This document shows positions 25,555-34,385 of a stretch of 64,000 nucleotides of DNA, one piece after another. Positions within the stretch are counted from its first letter, which is position 1; each line of letters starts with the position of its first letter. A program made the position numbers and the translations under genes. The notes under the pieces were generated by a model. The model had not been told where the DNA came from and made no database searches. It worked only from the letters and a program-made list of their open reading frames with translations. Location: the NCBI GenBank assembly GCA_038136035.1, contig JAYPYV010000012.1, positions 1 through 64,000 on the forward strand, written 5' to 3'. This stretch comes from UBA9926 sp023261215 (GTDB taxonomy: Bacteria > Pseudomonadota > Gammaproteobacteria > Pseudomonadales > Azotimanducaceae).

Positions 25555-28411
25555 CACAGGCACTGTCTACCGCAGACTACTGGGCTATACGCCCTGGTTT
25601 GCGTTCTTCCTGAGCTTATTCGGTTTTCTGCTTTATTCAATTGCCAATGTTAGCGTCGTCCAGCTCGTTTCCTATCTCGTGGATTCGCTCCAGGGTAATG
25701 CGGCGAACCTTGCAGAAGTTAAAGCCGTGCTTTCCAATTGGCTCGGCATCTCGCAAATCACCGATCAGTGGCTCGTTCCTGCAGCCATTATTTTGATTGT
25801 CCTTGTCAGAGGTATCGGCACTTTTCTTGGAACGTATTACATCCAATTCGCAGCCAATCAAATGGTCTTCGAGCTGCGCCAGCAGGTCTTTGACCAATTC
25901 CTAACACTGCCCAGTGCTTATTACGATCAACATGCATCAGGGCATTTGGTTGCGAAAGTGACTTATCACGTGAGCCAAGTGACGGGGGCTGCTACCGATG
26001 CGGTGAAAATCATTTTTCGTGAAGGTCTCACGGTCGTCGGTTACCTTGGATTTCTCTTGTACCTTAATTGGCGCCTAACGCTGCTTTTTCTCATTGCTGC
26101 ACCCCTCATAGGATTGTTGGCTCGAGTTGCTGGCAGACGATTTCGACGCATCAGTGAACGTATCCAAGATTCTATGGGTGACGTTACTCAGGTTGCGGCT
26201 GAAGCGATCCAAGGTTATCGAGAGGTCAGAACCTTCGGAGGCGAGCAGTACGAGCGTGACCGTTTCCGAACAGTCAGTGAGAGAAATCGAAGCCAATCGA
26301 TGAAAATGGTGTTGACGTCGGCCGTCGCAACGCCAGTGATTCAACTTCTCGTTTCAACCGTTCTTGCTGGTTTGGTATGGCTGCTGCTTGAGCCTGTGAT
26401 CCGCTCGGATATGACAACCGGAGATGTGGTTGCCTTCATCACTACGGGCGGTCTTTTGGCTAAACCGATTCGGCAGCTCACGGAAGTTATTGCCATTGTG
26501 CAAAAGGGTATTGCGGCGGCGGCAGATCTCTTTCAAGTACTGGATGAATCACGTGAGCTCGATCAGGGTACGACGCAACTCGGCATCATCAAAGGGGACA
26601 TCCGATTCGACAAGGTGAGTTTTCGTTATGAAACTGCACCAGAGGCCGTGCTTCACGAGATCGATTTCAGCATCCGTAGAGGAGAGACGATTGCACTTGT
26701 GGGCCCGTCTGGCGGCGGAAAGACGACGCTCGCATCGCTCATTGCCCGTTTCTACGAGCCCACCGAGGGGGCGATCTATATCGACGACGTCCCAATTCAA
26801 AATATCAGACGCTCCGATTTGCGCAGGAACCTCGCAATCGTTAGCCAGTCTGTCACCTTGTTCAACGATTCGGTGGCTCGGAATATTGCCTATGGGGGCC
26901 TAGCAGATGCCAGTGCGGACTCGATTCGTGCAGCCGCCGCCGATGCTCAGGCGCTCGAGTTTATTGACCAACTGCCTCAAGGCTTGAATACCATTGTTGG
27001 TGATAACGGTGTTTTGCTCTCAGGCGGGCAGAGACAGCGATTGGCGATTGCTAGAGCGTTGCTCAAAGATGCGCCGCTCCTCATCCTTGATGAGGCCACC
27101 TCCGCACTTGATACGGAGTCCGAGCGAGCGTTCCAAGCCGCGCTTGAGCGTCTCATCGAGGGGCGCACCACCATCATCATCGCGCATCGGCTCAGCACGG
27201 TGGAAAAAGCGGATCGGATCTTTGTGCTGGTGGATGGAAAAATCGTCGAGAAGGGCACTCATCAATCGCTTCTCTCGCAAGGGGCCCACTATGCTCGGTA
27301 TTTCGAGCAGCAGTCTGGCATGGTGAGTAAGGCCGAGTCGGAAGAAGTTTCCGAAGGTGAGTCGACGATTCAACATCCTATGCCTGCAACGAAATCTACC
27401 GAACAATGGGTTTTAGAAGGTTGGTATGGCGCCCATGCTTGGACGAAGTTACTAATTCCAGTGAGCTGGCTCTACCGGGGACTCAGCTTTCTTCGACGTC
27501 ATTGGTTGAAGCGACGCGTTTACAAACCCTCAGTACCCGTGGTTGTCGTCGGTAATCTGGTGGTTGGCGGCACGGGCAAAACCCCTGTCGTGGCTGAAAT
27601 TGCACGTCAACTGAAGCTAAGAGGATTCAACCCTGGGATCGTCTCTAGAGGGTATAAAGGCCGGCTTTCGGGCTCAGCGACCTTAGTAAACGACCAGTCC
27701 ACCGCTCTCGAAGTTGGCGATGAAGTGATTATGTTGAGAGATCAACTGGGTCTGCCTATCGCGATCGGTAAAAATCGACCAGAAGCGGTGAAGTTGCTTG
27801 AGCGCTTTTGCAACGTCATCATCGCTGACGATGGACTTCAACGATATGACCTGGCGCGAACTTTCGAAGTCGCTGTTGTCGATGGTGTCAGACATATGGG
27901 GAACGGTCAGCTATTACCCGCGGGGCCACTTAGAGAGGGCGCTGAGAGACTTGGGTCAGTTGATCTTGTTCTCATCAATGAATCGGAAGGCGCAAACAGT
28001 TCTGTTCGTCTATATGAAGGGAAGGGGTGTACTTTTCATTTGACGCCCTCTCGAATGTTTGACGCGAGATCCGGCGAAGACGTGCCGCTCGCGCGCTTAG
28101 CTGGCGCCTCGGTTCACGCGGTTGCTGCGATTGGTCACCCTGAAAGGTTCGGATCAACCCTTGAGTCTTTGGGGGCCTCTGTCTTGCCCCGATATTTGGG
28201 CGATCATCACCTGTTAACCGAACGTGACCTGACGTTTGCCGATCAATTACCCGTTGTGATGACAGAAAAGGATTTCGCGCGTGTGGGCGCTCAGGCGCTC
28301 GCATTGCTCCCGATTGCGCCCTGGGTCCTCAGCGTGAGAGCTGAACTACCGGAGCATCTGATCAACTTCATTGTGAATCGCATAGGTCAAGACCCCAGTG
28401 AACCAGGTTGA
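25544..28411 (+). CDS. msbA-lpxK: MsbA-LpxK fusion: lipid A flippase ABC transporter with C-terminal lipid A 4'-kinase
   Basis: One uninterrupted frame of 955 residues. Residues 1-590 are a full MsbA half-transporter: six membrane helices, Walker A GPSGGGKTT (about 386), LSGGQRQRLAIARALL (about 491), Walker B LLILDEATSALD (about 512). A Ser/Glu-rich linker of 25-30 residues follows, then LpxK: the membrane-associated helix LLIPVSWLYRGLSFL (about 637), VVVVGNLVVGGTGKTP (P-loop about 674), VSRGYKG, IADDGLQRYDLAR, GPLREG and VVMTEKDFAR. MsbA flips lipid A; LpxK phosphorylates the disaccharide precursor. Both active sites face the cytoplasm, so a fusion is topologically sensible. An in-frame ATG at 27380 could start a separate LpxK but has no ribosome binding site. 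Confidence 0.88.
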   Translation: MSASTGTVYRRLLGYTPWFAFFLSLFGFLLYSIANVSVVQLVSYLVDSLQGNAANLAEVKAVLSNWLGISQITDQWLVPAAIILIVLVRGIGTFLGTYYIQFAANQMVFELRQQVFDQFLTLPSAYYDQHASGHLVAKVTYHVSQVTGAATDAVKIIFREGLTVVGYLGFLLYLNWRLTLLFLIAAPLIGLLARVAGRRFRRISERIQDSMGDVTQVAAEAIQGYREVRTFGGEQYERDRFRTVSERNRSQSMKMVLTSAVATPVIQLLVSTVLAGLVWLLLEPVIRSDMTTGDVVAFITTGGLLAKPIRQLTEVIAIVQKGIAAAADLFQVLDESRELDQGTTQLGIIKGDIRFDKVSFRYETAPEAVLHEIDFSIRRGETIALVGPSGGGKTTLASLIARFYEPTEGAIYIDDVPIQNIRRSDLRRNLAIVSQSVTLFNDSVARNIAYGGLADASADSIRAAAADAQALEFIDQLPQGLNTIVGDNGVLLSGGQRQRLAIARALLKDAPLLILDEATSALDTESERAFQAALERLIEGRTTIIIAHRLSTVEKADRIFVLVDGKIVEKGTHQSLLSQGAHYARYFEQQSGMVSKAESEEVSEGESTIQHPMPATKSTEQWVLEGWYGAHAWTKLLIPVSWLYRGLSFLRRHWLKRRVYKPSVPVVVVGNLVVGGTGKTPVVAEIARQLKLRGFNPGIVSRGYKGRLSGSATLVNDQSTALEVGDEVIMLRDQLGLPIAIGKNRPEAVKLLERFCNVIIADDGLQRYDLARTFEVAVVDGVRHMGNGQLLPAGPLREGAERLGSVDLVLINESEGANSSVRLYEGKGCTFHLTPSRMFDARSGEDVPLARLAGASVHAVAAIGHPERFGSTLESLGASVLPRYLGDHHLLTERDLTFADQLPVVMTEKDFARVGAQALALLPIAPWVLSVRAELPEHLINFIVNRIGQDPSEPG

Positions 28412-28505
28412 TTCATGGGTTCTCACACGATCTATCCATTACACTGACGCAGGACTGGGTCGTGAGACCGCATTCCATCATCCACAAGCTTTAGAGAACG
28501 CCACT

Positions 28506-28706
28506 ATGAGCCTTGACCCTAAACTCCTTAATCTTCTGGTTTGTCCCCTATGTAAGGGTGACCTGACCTACGATAAAACAGCCAGCGAGCTGATTTGTCG
28601 AATCGATCAGGTTGCGTACCCGGTCAGGGATGACATTCCCGTGATGTTGCCCGAAGAGGCGAGGACGCTCTCGGAGCAAGTGACTATTGAAGAAGACAGA
28701 GAGTAG
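28506..28706 (+). CDS. Trm112 family protein (YcaR-like)
   Basis: A 66-residue zinc-ribbon-like protein beginning MSLDPKLLNLLVCPLCKGDL and containing a second cysteine in LICRIDQVAYPVRDDIPVML, the usual Trm112/YcaR sequence. The ATG at 28506 matches the family start; an upstream extension to 28398 is unrelated. It lies between lpxK and kdsB as in most gammaproteobacteria. Its bacterial role is not settled; eukaryotic Trm112 activates methyltransferases. Confidence 0.93.
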   Translation: MSLDPKLLNLLVCPLCKGDLTYDKTASELICRIDQVAYPVRDDIPVMLPEEARTLSEQVTIEEDRE

Positions 28707-28709
28707 CTC

Positions 28710-29447
28710 GTGGGGTTTTCCGCTCTGATCCCAGCACGCCTGGGTAGTTCTAGATTACCGGGGAAACCACTTCTCGACATTGCTGGCAAGGTCATGGTTC
28801 GTCATGTGTTCGAACGCGCGCAGCAATCTAACGCCGAATCGACTTGGGTGATTACTGATCACCCAGACATCATTGTTGCCGTGGAAGCCTTTGGTGGAAG
28901 CGCTTTAATGACCAGCGCCGAACACACCTCGGGCACTTCACGTCTGGCGGAGGCTGCCCATCTACTTTCTTTACCTGATGATCACATCGTGGTGAATGTC
29001 CAGGGCGATGAACCGCTCATCCCTGTGCCGGCGATTAATCGACTGGCTGAAGTGCTCGAGCGTTCAAGCGCAGATATGGCGACGCTCGCCACACCCTTAA
29101 CCGAGTCTACCGATCTCGAGAATCCTAACGTCGTTAAGGTTGTCCTTAATGCGATGAGCGAAGCGATGTACTTTAGCCGCGCGCCGATCCCATTTCTGAG
29201 AGAACAAGAGGATAAGCATTTATGTCAGCCCCTTCGGCACGTAGGCATGTATGCCTACCGCTGCGCGTTCTTGAAACGCTACGCAACTTGGGTAGCAACG
29301 GCAATTGAACAAATTGAACAACTTGAGCAGCTGAGAGCGCTGTATTATGGCGCGAGGATCTTGGTAGAAATTACCCATGACCCACATCCACAGGGGGTGG
29401 ACACGATGGAAGACCTAGAACGAGTGAGAGCGATCGTTACCCCATGA
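28710..29447 (+). CDS. kdsB: 3-deoxy-manno-octulosonate cytidylyltransferase (CMP-Kdo synthetase)
   Basis: Activates Kdo with CTP for addition to lipid A. The 245-residue protein starts at a GTG and shows FSALIPARLGSSRLPGKPL (CTP binding), VNVQGDEPLIP, MYFSRAPIPF, HVGMYAYR and DPHPQGVDTMEDLERVR, in the family order. It begins 3 bases after the Trm112 gene and shares ATGA with the next gene, so it is embedded in the lipid A operon. Confidence 0.95.
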   Translation: MGFSALIPARLGSSRLPGKPLLDIAGKVMVRHVFERAQQSNAESTWVITDHPDIIVAVEAFGGSALMTSAEHTSGTSRLAEAAHLLSLPDDHIVVNVQGDEPLIPVPAINRLAEVLERSSADMATLATPLTESTDLENPNVVKVVLNAMSEAMYFSRAPIPFLREQEDKHLCQPLRHVGMYAYRCAFLKRYATWVATAIEQIEQLEQLRALYYGARILVEITHDPHPQGVDTMEDLERVRAIVTP

Positions 29448-30859
29448 ACCATTATCTTATTTACATCAAATCTAGCTGCGAGACTTGCGTCGCGATCAAA
29501 AACCTACTCGTCGAGTTGTCTTATCGAGATGACGTCGAAATCATCAATCAGGAGGCTGAGCCGATCCCTGGCTTAGAACTTCAATCCTTAGATGAATCGC
29601 TAGAACGTTCGTTTCGTGCACAGATCGAGTCAGTGCCTACCGTGATTCATTTAAAAGCAGGCGTTGAGCAAGTGCGTTACCAGGGTTGGGTCAAAGCCGA
29701 GTGGTCATCCTTGTTTGACTTCACCTTTGACGAAAGGTTACCCGAGTTCAAGCCAGGTTGTGCCTCGAAAACGTTAGATCCGGGGCGTATTGAGAAGTTG
29801 CAAGCCCAATTTCAGCCTGAACGTCTTCAGTCGCGAAGACTCACGTTCTCTGATGCTGATGACATCGAAGTCGCCTATGACCAAGGCTGGTCTGATGGGC
29901 TGCCCGTGGTGCCGCCCACGCCAGAGCGTGTCCACAGAATGTTGGCGGGCACGACCCGAGCGCCGAGTGAGGTGGTGGGCATCGTTCCGCCCGACTATGG
30001 CCAGTGCACGATAGAAAAAATCGCGGTCAATGCTGTGCTTGCGGGTTGTTTGCCTGAGTACCTCCCCGTTGTAATTGCAGCGGTTGAGGCAGCGCTTGAA
30101 GAACCTTTTTGCATGCACGGATTGCTGGCCACCACCTACTTCTCTGGGCCTATGGTGGTTGTTAATGGTCCTTATAGTCGAGCGATCGGCATGAATAGCC
30201 AGGGAAATGCGCTCGGGCAGGGCAACCGAGCGAATGCGACCATTGGTCGAGCACTTCAGCTGGTTATTCGCAATGTTGGCGGCGGAAAGCCCGGCGGTGT
30301 GGACCGCTCAGCGCTAGGTAATCCAGGCAAATATACCTTCTGTTTTGCCGAGGACGAATTGAACTCGTGCTGGAATTCACTCTCAGTCGAAAGGGGCTTT
30401 GACAAAAATGCGTCAACCGTCACGTTGTTTGCAGCGGATGGTGTGCAAGGCATCGTCGATCAAAAGTCACGAGACCCTGAATCCTTGGCTCGATCCTTCG
30501 CGGCAGGGCTCAGAGTCGTGGGTCACCCAAAGTTTGTTCGCGCTTCCGACGCATTTCTTGTGGTTTCACCCGAGCATGAGCGCGTTTTTAGGGATGCCAA
30601 TTGGAGTAAGGAAAATCTTCGAGAGAGACTGATGGGCTTGCTGACCATTGATGGCGAGGAATTAGTGAGGGGAGCGGGCGGAATCACCGAAGGCATCGAC
30701 CCTAAGCTCGCTGGCCATCGATTCACCAAGTTCCGTGAGGGCGGACTCTTCATCGTGCGCGCTGGCGGCCGCGCGGGACTTTTCTCTGCGATCATTGCGG
30801 GTTGGGGCGCAAGTGGGGAGATTGGCAGCACCCCTGTCACGCGGGAGATTAAACTCTGA
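29444..30859 (+). CDS. Thioredoxin-like domain fused to a conserved domain found with UGSC selenoproteins
   Basis: A 471-residue protein, translationally coupled to kdsB (ATGA). Residues 1-90 look like a thioredoxin/glutaredoxin fold with the redox motif SSCETC (Cys 12 and 15) and a cis-Pro-like ESVPTVIHL. After a linker, residues 145-471 form a glycine-rich domain (GWSDGLPVVPPTPERV, QCTIEKIAVNAVLAGCLPEY, MHGLLATTYFSGPMVVVNGP, NALGQGNRANATIGRALQL, RNVGGGKPGGVDR). I do not know its biochemical function. The UGSC selenoprotein gene lies on the same strand 474 bases downstream, which suggests a shared redox pathway. There are no membrane segments or signal peptide. Confidence 0.65.
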   Translation: MNHYLIYIKSSCETCVAIKNLLVELSYRDDVEIINQEAEPIPGLELQSLDESLERSFRAQIESVPTVIHLKAGVEQVRYQGWVKAEWSSLFDFTFDERLPEFKPGCASKTLDPGRIEKLQAQFQPERLQSRRLTFSDADDIEVAYDQGWSDGLPVVPPTPERVHRMLAGTTRAPSEVVGIVPPDYGQCTIEKIAVNAVLAGCLPEYLPVVIAAVEAALEEPFCMHGLLATTYFSGPMVVVNGPYSRAIGMNSQGNALGQGNRANATIGRALQLVIRNVGGGKPGGVDRSALGNPGKYTFCFAEDELNSCWNSLSVERGFDKNASTVTLFAADGVQGIVDQKSRDPESLARSFAAGLRVVGHPKFVRASDAFLVVSPEHERVFRDANWSKENLRERLMGLLTIDGEELVRGAGGITEGIDPKLAGHRFTKFREGGLFIVRAGGRAGLFSAIIAGWGASGEIGSTPVTREIKL

Positions 30860-31333
30860 GCAGGTCAAGACCGCTGAAGGTCGATCGATGTCGACAATGA
30901 CTTGGGGTCCATGCGGAGGGCATTGTTGAACAAAAGGTGAGTTTGCCCTTTAGTTTTCGCTCAGCAATTAAAGCCAATTAAGGGTGAGGTGAGATCAGCC
31001 ACGCAGTGTCGCTAGGTATGAACCGTTCGGGCCAGAGGGCTCGTCTTGTAAGGCGACGCCTCGCCCTTCGCGTATGAACAGAAATCAATATAAGGCGCGG
31101 AGAATTTGGCGGCCTCAATGTTTCGAAGCCTCACAAAGCCCAAGGGTACCCTCGAAATTGAAGGCCGGTTATTGTGAGGAAAAGGGCTCTAAGCCGAATC
31201 GATTAGAACTCGACTGAGATTTGTTAGAAGATGGCATCACGAAATTGAAAAACAGCCCAATCAGTCTTAGAAAGCACTGAACTGAGTTAATTTGAACCGA
31301 CAAAATTAAGCCAAAATACATTGGAGAAACTTG
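30860..31333. other. 474-base spacer upstream of the selenoprotein gene
   Basis: Contains no gene I can support. A 13-codon frame at 30888-30929 ends in a Cys/Gly-rich stretch but has no clear ribosome binding site. The last 150 bases are AT-rich, as expected for a promoter region of the selenoprotein gene. No terminator with a clear stem and T-run was seen after the upstream gene. Confidence 0.45.
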
Positions 31334-31876
31334 ATGGAATTCATCGACCCAACATCTGAATTAGCCCCCGAGTCGAGACAACCACTACCGAGGCTAGCGC
31401 TGGGAGCAGAGGGCGTAACGGTCGGGCTCCTCGATATTTCAAAACCGAAGGGCGATGTCTTTCTAAATCGGATTGAAGACTTGTTAAATCAGCGGGGTAT
31501 CAAGACCCAGCGCTTCATCAAGCCGACGTTTACGCGGGTCGCGCCAGACAGTCTGAGGCAAGAAATCGCGACCAGTTGTGATGCCGTTCTAGAAGCACTC
31601 GCTGACTGAGGGTCGTGCACGTCGTGCAGTTTGCATGACATTTTAGACATAGAAAAACGAGGCGTGCCTGGGGCGTTTATCGCGTCTGAGGAGTTCGTGG
31701 ACGCTGCGAAGCACCAAGGCAACGCGCTGGGGTATCATCCCAGGCAGTTGTTTGTCCCTCATCCGATTCAGGACAGAACCGATGAGGAAATCGAATCATT
31801 GGCAGAGCAGGCATTCGATCAGGTGATGGACATGATTTTTGGCGCTCAGGATATGCCTGAAGCATCCAAAGACTGA
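31334..31876 (+). CDS. UGSC-family selenoprotein (in-frame UGA at 31607-31609 read as selenocysteine)
   Basis: The frame opens with ATG at 31334 behind a GGAGAA site, meets TGA at 31607, and continues in the same frame to 31876, giving 180 residues with Sec at position 92. Around the UGA the translation is D-U-G-S-C-T-S-C-S-L-H-D, exactly the UGSC motif for which this selenoprotein family is named; the flanks (GVTVGLLDISKPKGDVFLNRI before, EKRGVPGAFIASEEFVDAA after) are continuous family sequence. Homologues with Cys in place of Sec are known. Sec next to a CxxC pair suggests a redox enzyme; the substrate is unknown. A naive annotation would split it into two short genes. It requires SelA, SelB, SelC and SelD elsewhere in the genome. 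Confidence 0.92.
31607..31639 (+). promoter_or_regulatory. Candidate bacterial SECIS element
   Basis: Starting 2 bases after the UGA, GTCGTGCA (31612-31619) can pair with TGCATGAC (31632-31639) through 8 base pairs including one G-U, leaving a 12-base loop CGTCGTGCAGTT. A GU step occurs in the loop about 20 bases after the UGA, in the range expected for SelB recognition. A competing hairpin, GCAC-gtc-GTGC (31617-31627), is also possible. This fits a SECIS located inside the coding region, as in bacteria. Confidence 0.6.
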
Positions 31877-32119
31877 CGGGCCTCTTATCGGCGCTTCTCT
31901 AACGTGTGCCTCGAGGCGTTTTAGGTGTTCCTGAACGTCGTTTCTATGACGGCGGTGGCAGAACGCCACACTGCTGATTGAGCATCCGTAGCAGTTACAG
32001 TCGTACGGATTAGGAGCGGCCTAATATACGCTAAGATTTACGCCTATCGGCGCTGAAGTCAGTGCTCAAAGAGCGCTTGATACTCGCTTTCACTGCCCAA
32101 GATTGATGGGAGGATCTTG

Positions 32120-34384
32120 GTGGGAAAATCATCCCTCATCACACGAATCTTGCTCACATCGCTTGTGCTCGTTGTCTCCATCACGGGTTTCTTCACGCTG
32201 CTGATTGTTAGCGGCGAATTCACCAAGGAGCGGGAGGCCGTTGATGCTGAAATCGAGCGTATTGTGGCGACCTTCCGGCCAATTGCCGCCCGGGCAGCCT
32301 ATGAGCTTGACCAAAGCCTCGCACAGCAAGTCGTTGACAGTATCCTCAGTGCCAATTATGTCGTGGGTGCAAAAATTGTCGACGAACTCAATCAAAGTCT
32401 GGCCTCGAAAGCCAAATATTTTGAAGTTGATCCTGGCTTCGTCCTCGAATGGGCGCTAGAAGATCACGAGAAAACGTTCCAGTTTCCGCTTGTTCTAACC
32501 GACCCTTTCGATCCGGATCAGATTAAGCGCTACGGCGAACTGGAAATTTCTGTCAACTTGCTCGCGGCAATGGAGGATTTTGCTTCGCGAAATCGGGATC
32601 TATTTTATCTCGCGTTGGCATTGGTGCTTGTCTTTAGCGTTGCTCTTGTCACCACGTTTGAACTCCTCCTTTCACGACCGCTTAGGAAAATCGTCAGTCA
32701 ACTGTCGAGATCCGATGCTAGCGAAATGGTGCAAATTGAACCCCGACCGGGGGGCGACGAGTTATCCATTTTGGTACAAGCGATCAATAATGGGATTGAA
32801 AAAGAGCGTCAGAAAGCCGCCGAATTGGCCGAGTCCGAAGCGCGGATGAATCACATCTTGGAGGGTGCAGGGGACGCCTGTTTTCTCTTCGATGCATCCT
32901 CAGCCGGTATTCTGTACGCAAACCGTCCCGCTGCTGAGTTACTCAATTACTCTGTCGCTGAGCTTTTAACAAACACTGCATTTGACATCGTGGAGGGGCT
33001 CTCTGCCGACGAATGGCGTCTACGATTGGAGTTTGCCGAGCAGTTACCTTCGCATTTGCGAGAGGCCAGCTTTATTGCGTCCGATGGAAGCAAGGTACCC
33101 GTCGAAAACAATACGACGCTGATTCAAGTTGATGGTCAAGAGCGCTTGTTAATTTTCGCTCGAGATTTGACCAGCAGAAAGCGTCTTGAGGAAAACTTTG
33201 CACATGCGCAAAGGCTTGGCGCACTAGGGGAGTTGACCGGCGGCGTTGCGCATGACTTCAACAACGCACTGCAAGTATTACGAGGGAGTTTCGAGGTTTT
33301 AGCAAAGGCCGAGGCGAGTCCTATTGAAGCAGAAGCTCAAAGGGCAATTGAATCTGCCTTAGGACAAGCAGGGGCGCTCATCAAACAACTTCTTGCTTTT
33401 TCCCGCAAACAGATATTGGAGACCACGCAGGTCGAGCTCGTACAATTTATACAGAGTGCCGTTCCGCTCTTCGAACAAGCGGTTGGACCGCACCGGTTAG
33501 AGCTTGAGCTCAGCGAGATACCCCTCTGGGTCAACATCGATGTTAACGCGCTGAACAACGCGTTAGTCAATTTGCTCGTGAATGCCCGGCATGCCATGGA
33601 GAGCCCAGGCGCGATTAAGATCAAACTTGCTAGCGCTGAATCATCCATGGTGCTGCGCCACTTCACAATCCAGGAGCGGCAGAAGAATTATGTTTGCTTG
33701 AGCGTAACTGACTCGGGCACCGGAATTAAGCCTGAGGATCTGAATCGTATATTCGAGCCTTATTTCACGACGAAAGGCGTAGAGAAGGGCACGGGTCTCG
33801 GGCTATCAATGGTCTACGGTTTTGTCTCTCAAGTTGGCGGTAAAATCGAAGTCGATAGTACGTTAGGCGTCGGAACCACATTTTATCTCTATCTACTTCG
33901 AGAGGATGCGGATCTGCCTGCGAGTCCTCCTGATATGCTTTCTAGCGACTCAATGACCAATGAGTCGGTGCGGGTGTCCAAACCCGATCAAACGCCAGAC
34001 CGAGGAGCGGCCGAAACGGACCAACCGGTCATTCTTTTGGTGGACGACAATGATGATGTCCGTTTCATCTCCAAAACGTATCTCCAAAGTGCTGGCTTTT
34101 CAGTGGTCGAGTGTCGTGATGGTCAAGACGCCGTTCAAACGTTAAAGGCAGATGCCCAGAGATTCAGCGCCATGATTACTGACATGATTATGCCTGGCGA
34201 AATCGGCGGAAAAGCCTTGATTGAGCACGCGGGTCAAATTGCGCCATGGCTTCCAATCGGTGTCGTGAGCGGCTACTCAGATGAGTTGCTTGAGATGAAT
34301 GCGGCGGGCAAACCAGTTTTGCTGTTGAGCAAACCGTTTTCGAAGCAACAGATGGTGGATTTTGCGAAGGGTTTAACGTCTTAA
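32120..34384 (+). CDS. Hybrid sensor histidine kinase/response regulator
   Basis: A 754-residue inner-membrane signalling protein. Order: helix 1 (about 10-30), a periplasmic sensor region of about 130 residues, helix 2 (about 165-185), HAMP-like linker, PAS domain (ILEGAGDACFLFDASSAGILYAN, about 250-350), dimerisation domain with the phospho-accepting His in LTGGVAHDFNNALQVL, ATPase domain (NALVNLLVNARHAM, DSGTGIKPEDL, KGTGLGLSMVYGF), and a receiver domain from about 640 (ILLVDDNDDV, acceptor Asp in MITDMIMPG, LLSKPFS). The GTG at 32120 is chosen because GGGAGGA (32108-32114) precedes it at 5 bases. The binding-protein gene follows after one base. Confidence 0.92.
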   Translation: MGKSSLITRILLTSLVLVVSITGFFTLLIVSGEFTKEREAVDAEIERIVATFRPIAARAAYELDQSLAQQVVDSILSANYVVGAKIVDELNQSLASKAKYFEVDPGFVLEWALEDHEKTFQFPLVLTDPFDPDQIKRYGELEISVNLLAAMEDFASRNRDLFYLALALVLVFSVALVTTFELLLSRPLRKIVSQLSRSDASEMVQIEPRPGGDELSILVQAINNGIEKERQKAAELAESEARMNHILEGAGDACFLFDASSAGILYANRPAAELLNYSVAELLTNTAFDIVEGLSADEWRLRLEFAEQLPSHLREASFIASDGSKVPVENNTTLIQVDGQERLLIFARDLTSRKRLEENFAHAQRLGALGELTGGVAHDFNNALQVLRGSFEVLAKAEASPIEAEAQRAIESALGQAGALIKQLLAFSRKQILETTQVELVQFIQSAVPLFEQAVGPHRLELELSEIPLWVNIDVNALNNALVNLLVNARHAMESPGAIKIKLASAESSMVLRHFTIQERQKNYVCLSVTDSGTGIKPEDLNRIFEPYFTTKGVEKGTGLGLSMVYGFVSQVGGKIEVDSTLGVGTTFYLYLLREDADLPASPPDMLSSDSMTNESVRVSKPDQTPDRGAAETDQPVILLVDDNDDVRFISKTYLQSAGFSVVECRDGQDAVQTLKADAQRFSAMITDMIMPGEIGGKALIEHAGQIAPWLPIGVVSGYSDELLEMNAAGKPVLLLSKPFSKQQMVDFAKGLTS

Positions 34385-34385
34385 C

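Noticed and set aside
30888..30929. 13-codon Cys/Gly-rich peptide, with a possible further UGA read-through
   Set aside because: No clear ribosome binding site, very short, and the sequence after the UGA stops within 10 codons without a UGSC-like or other known motif.
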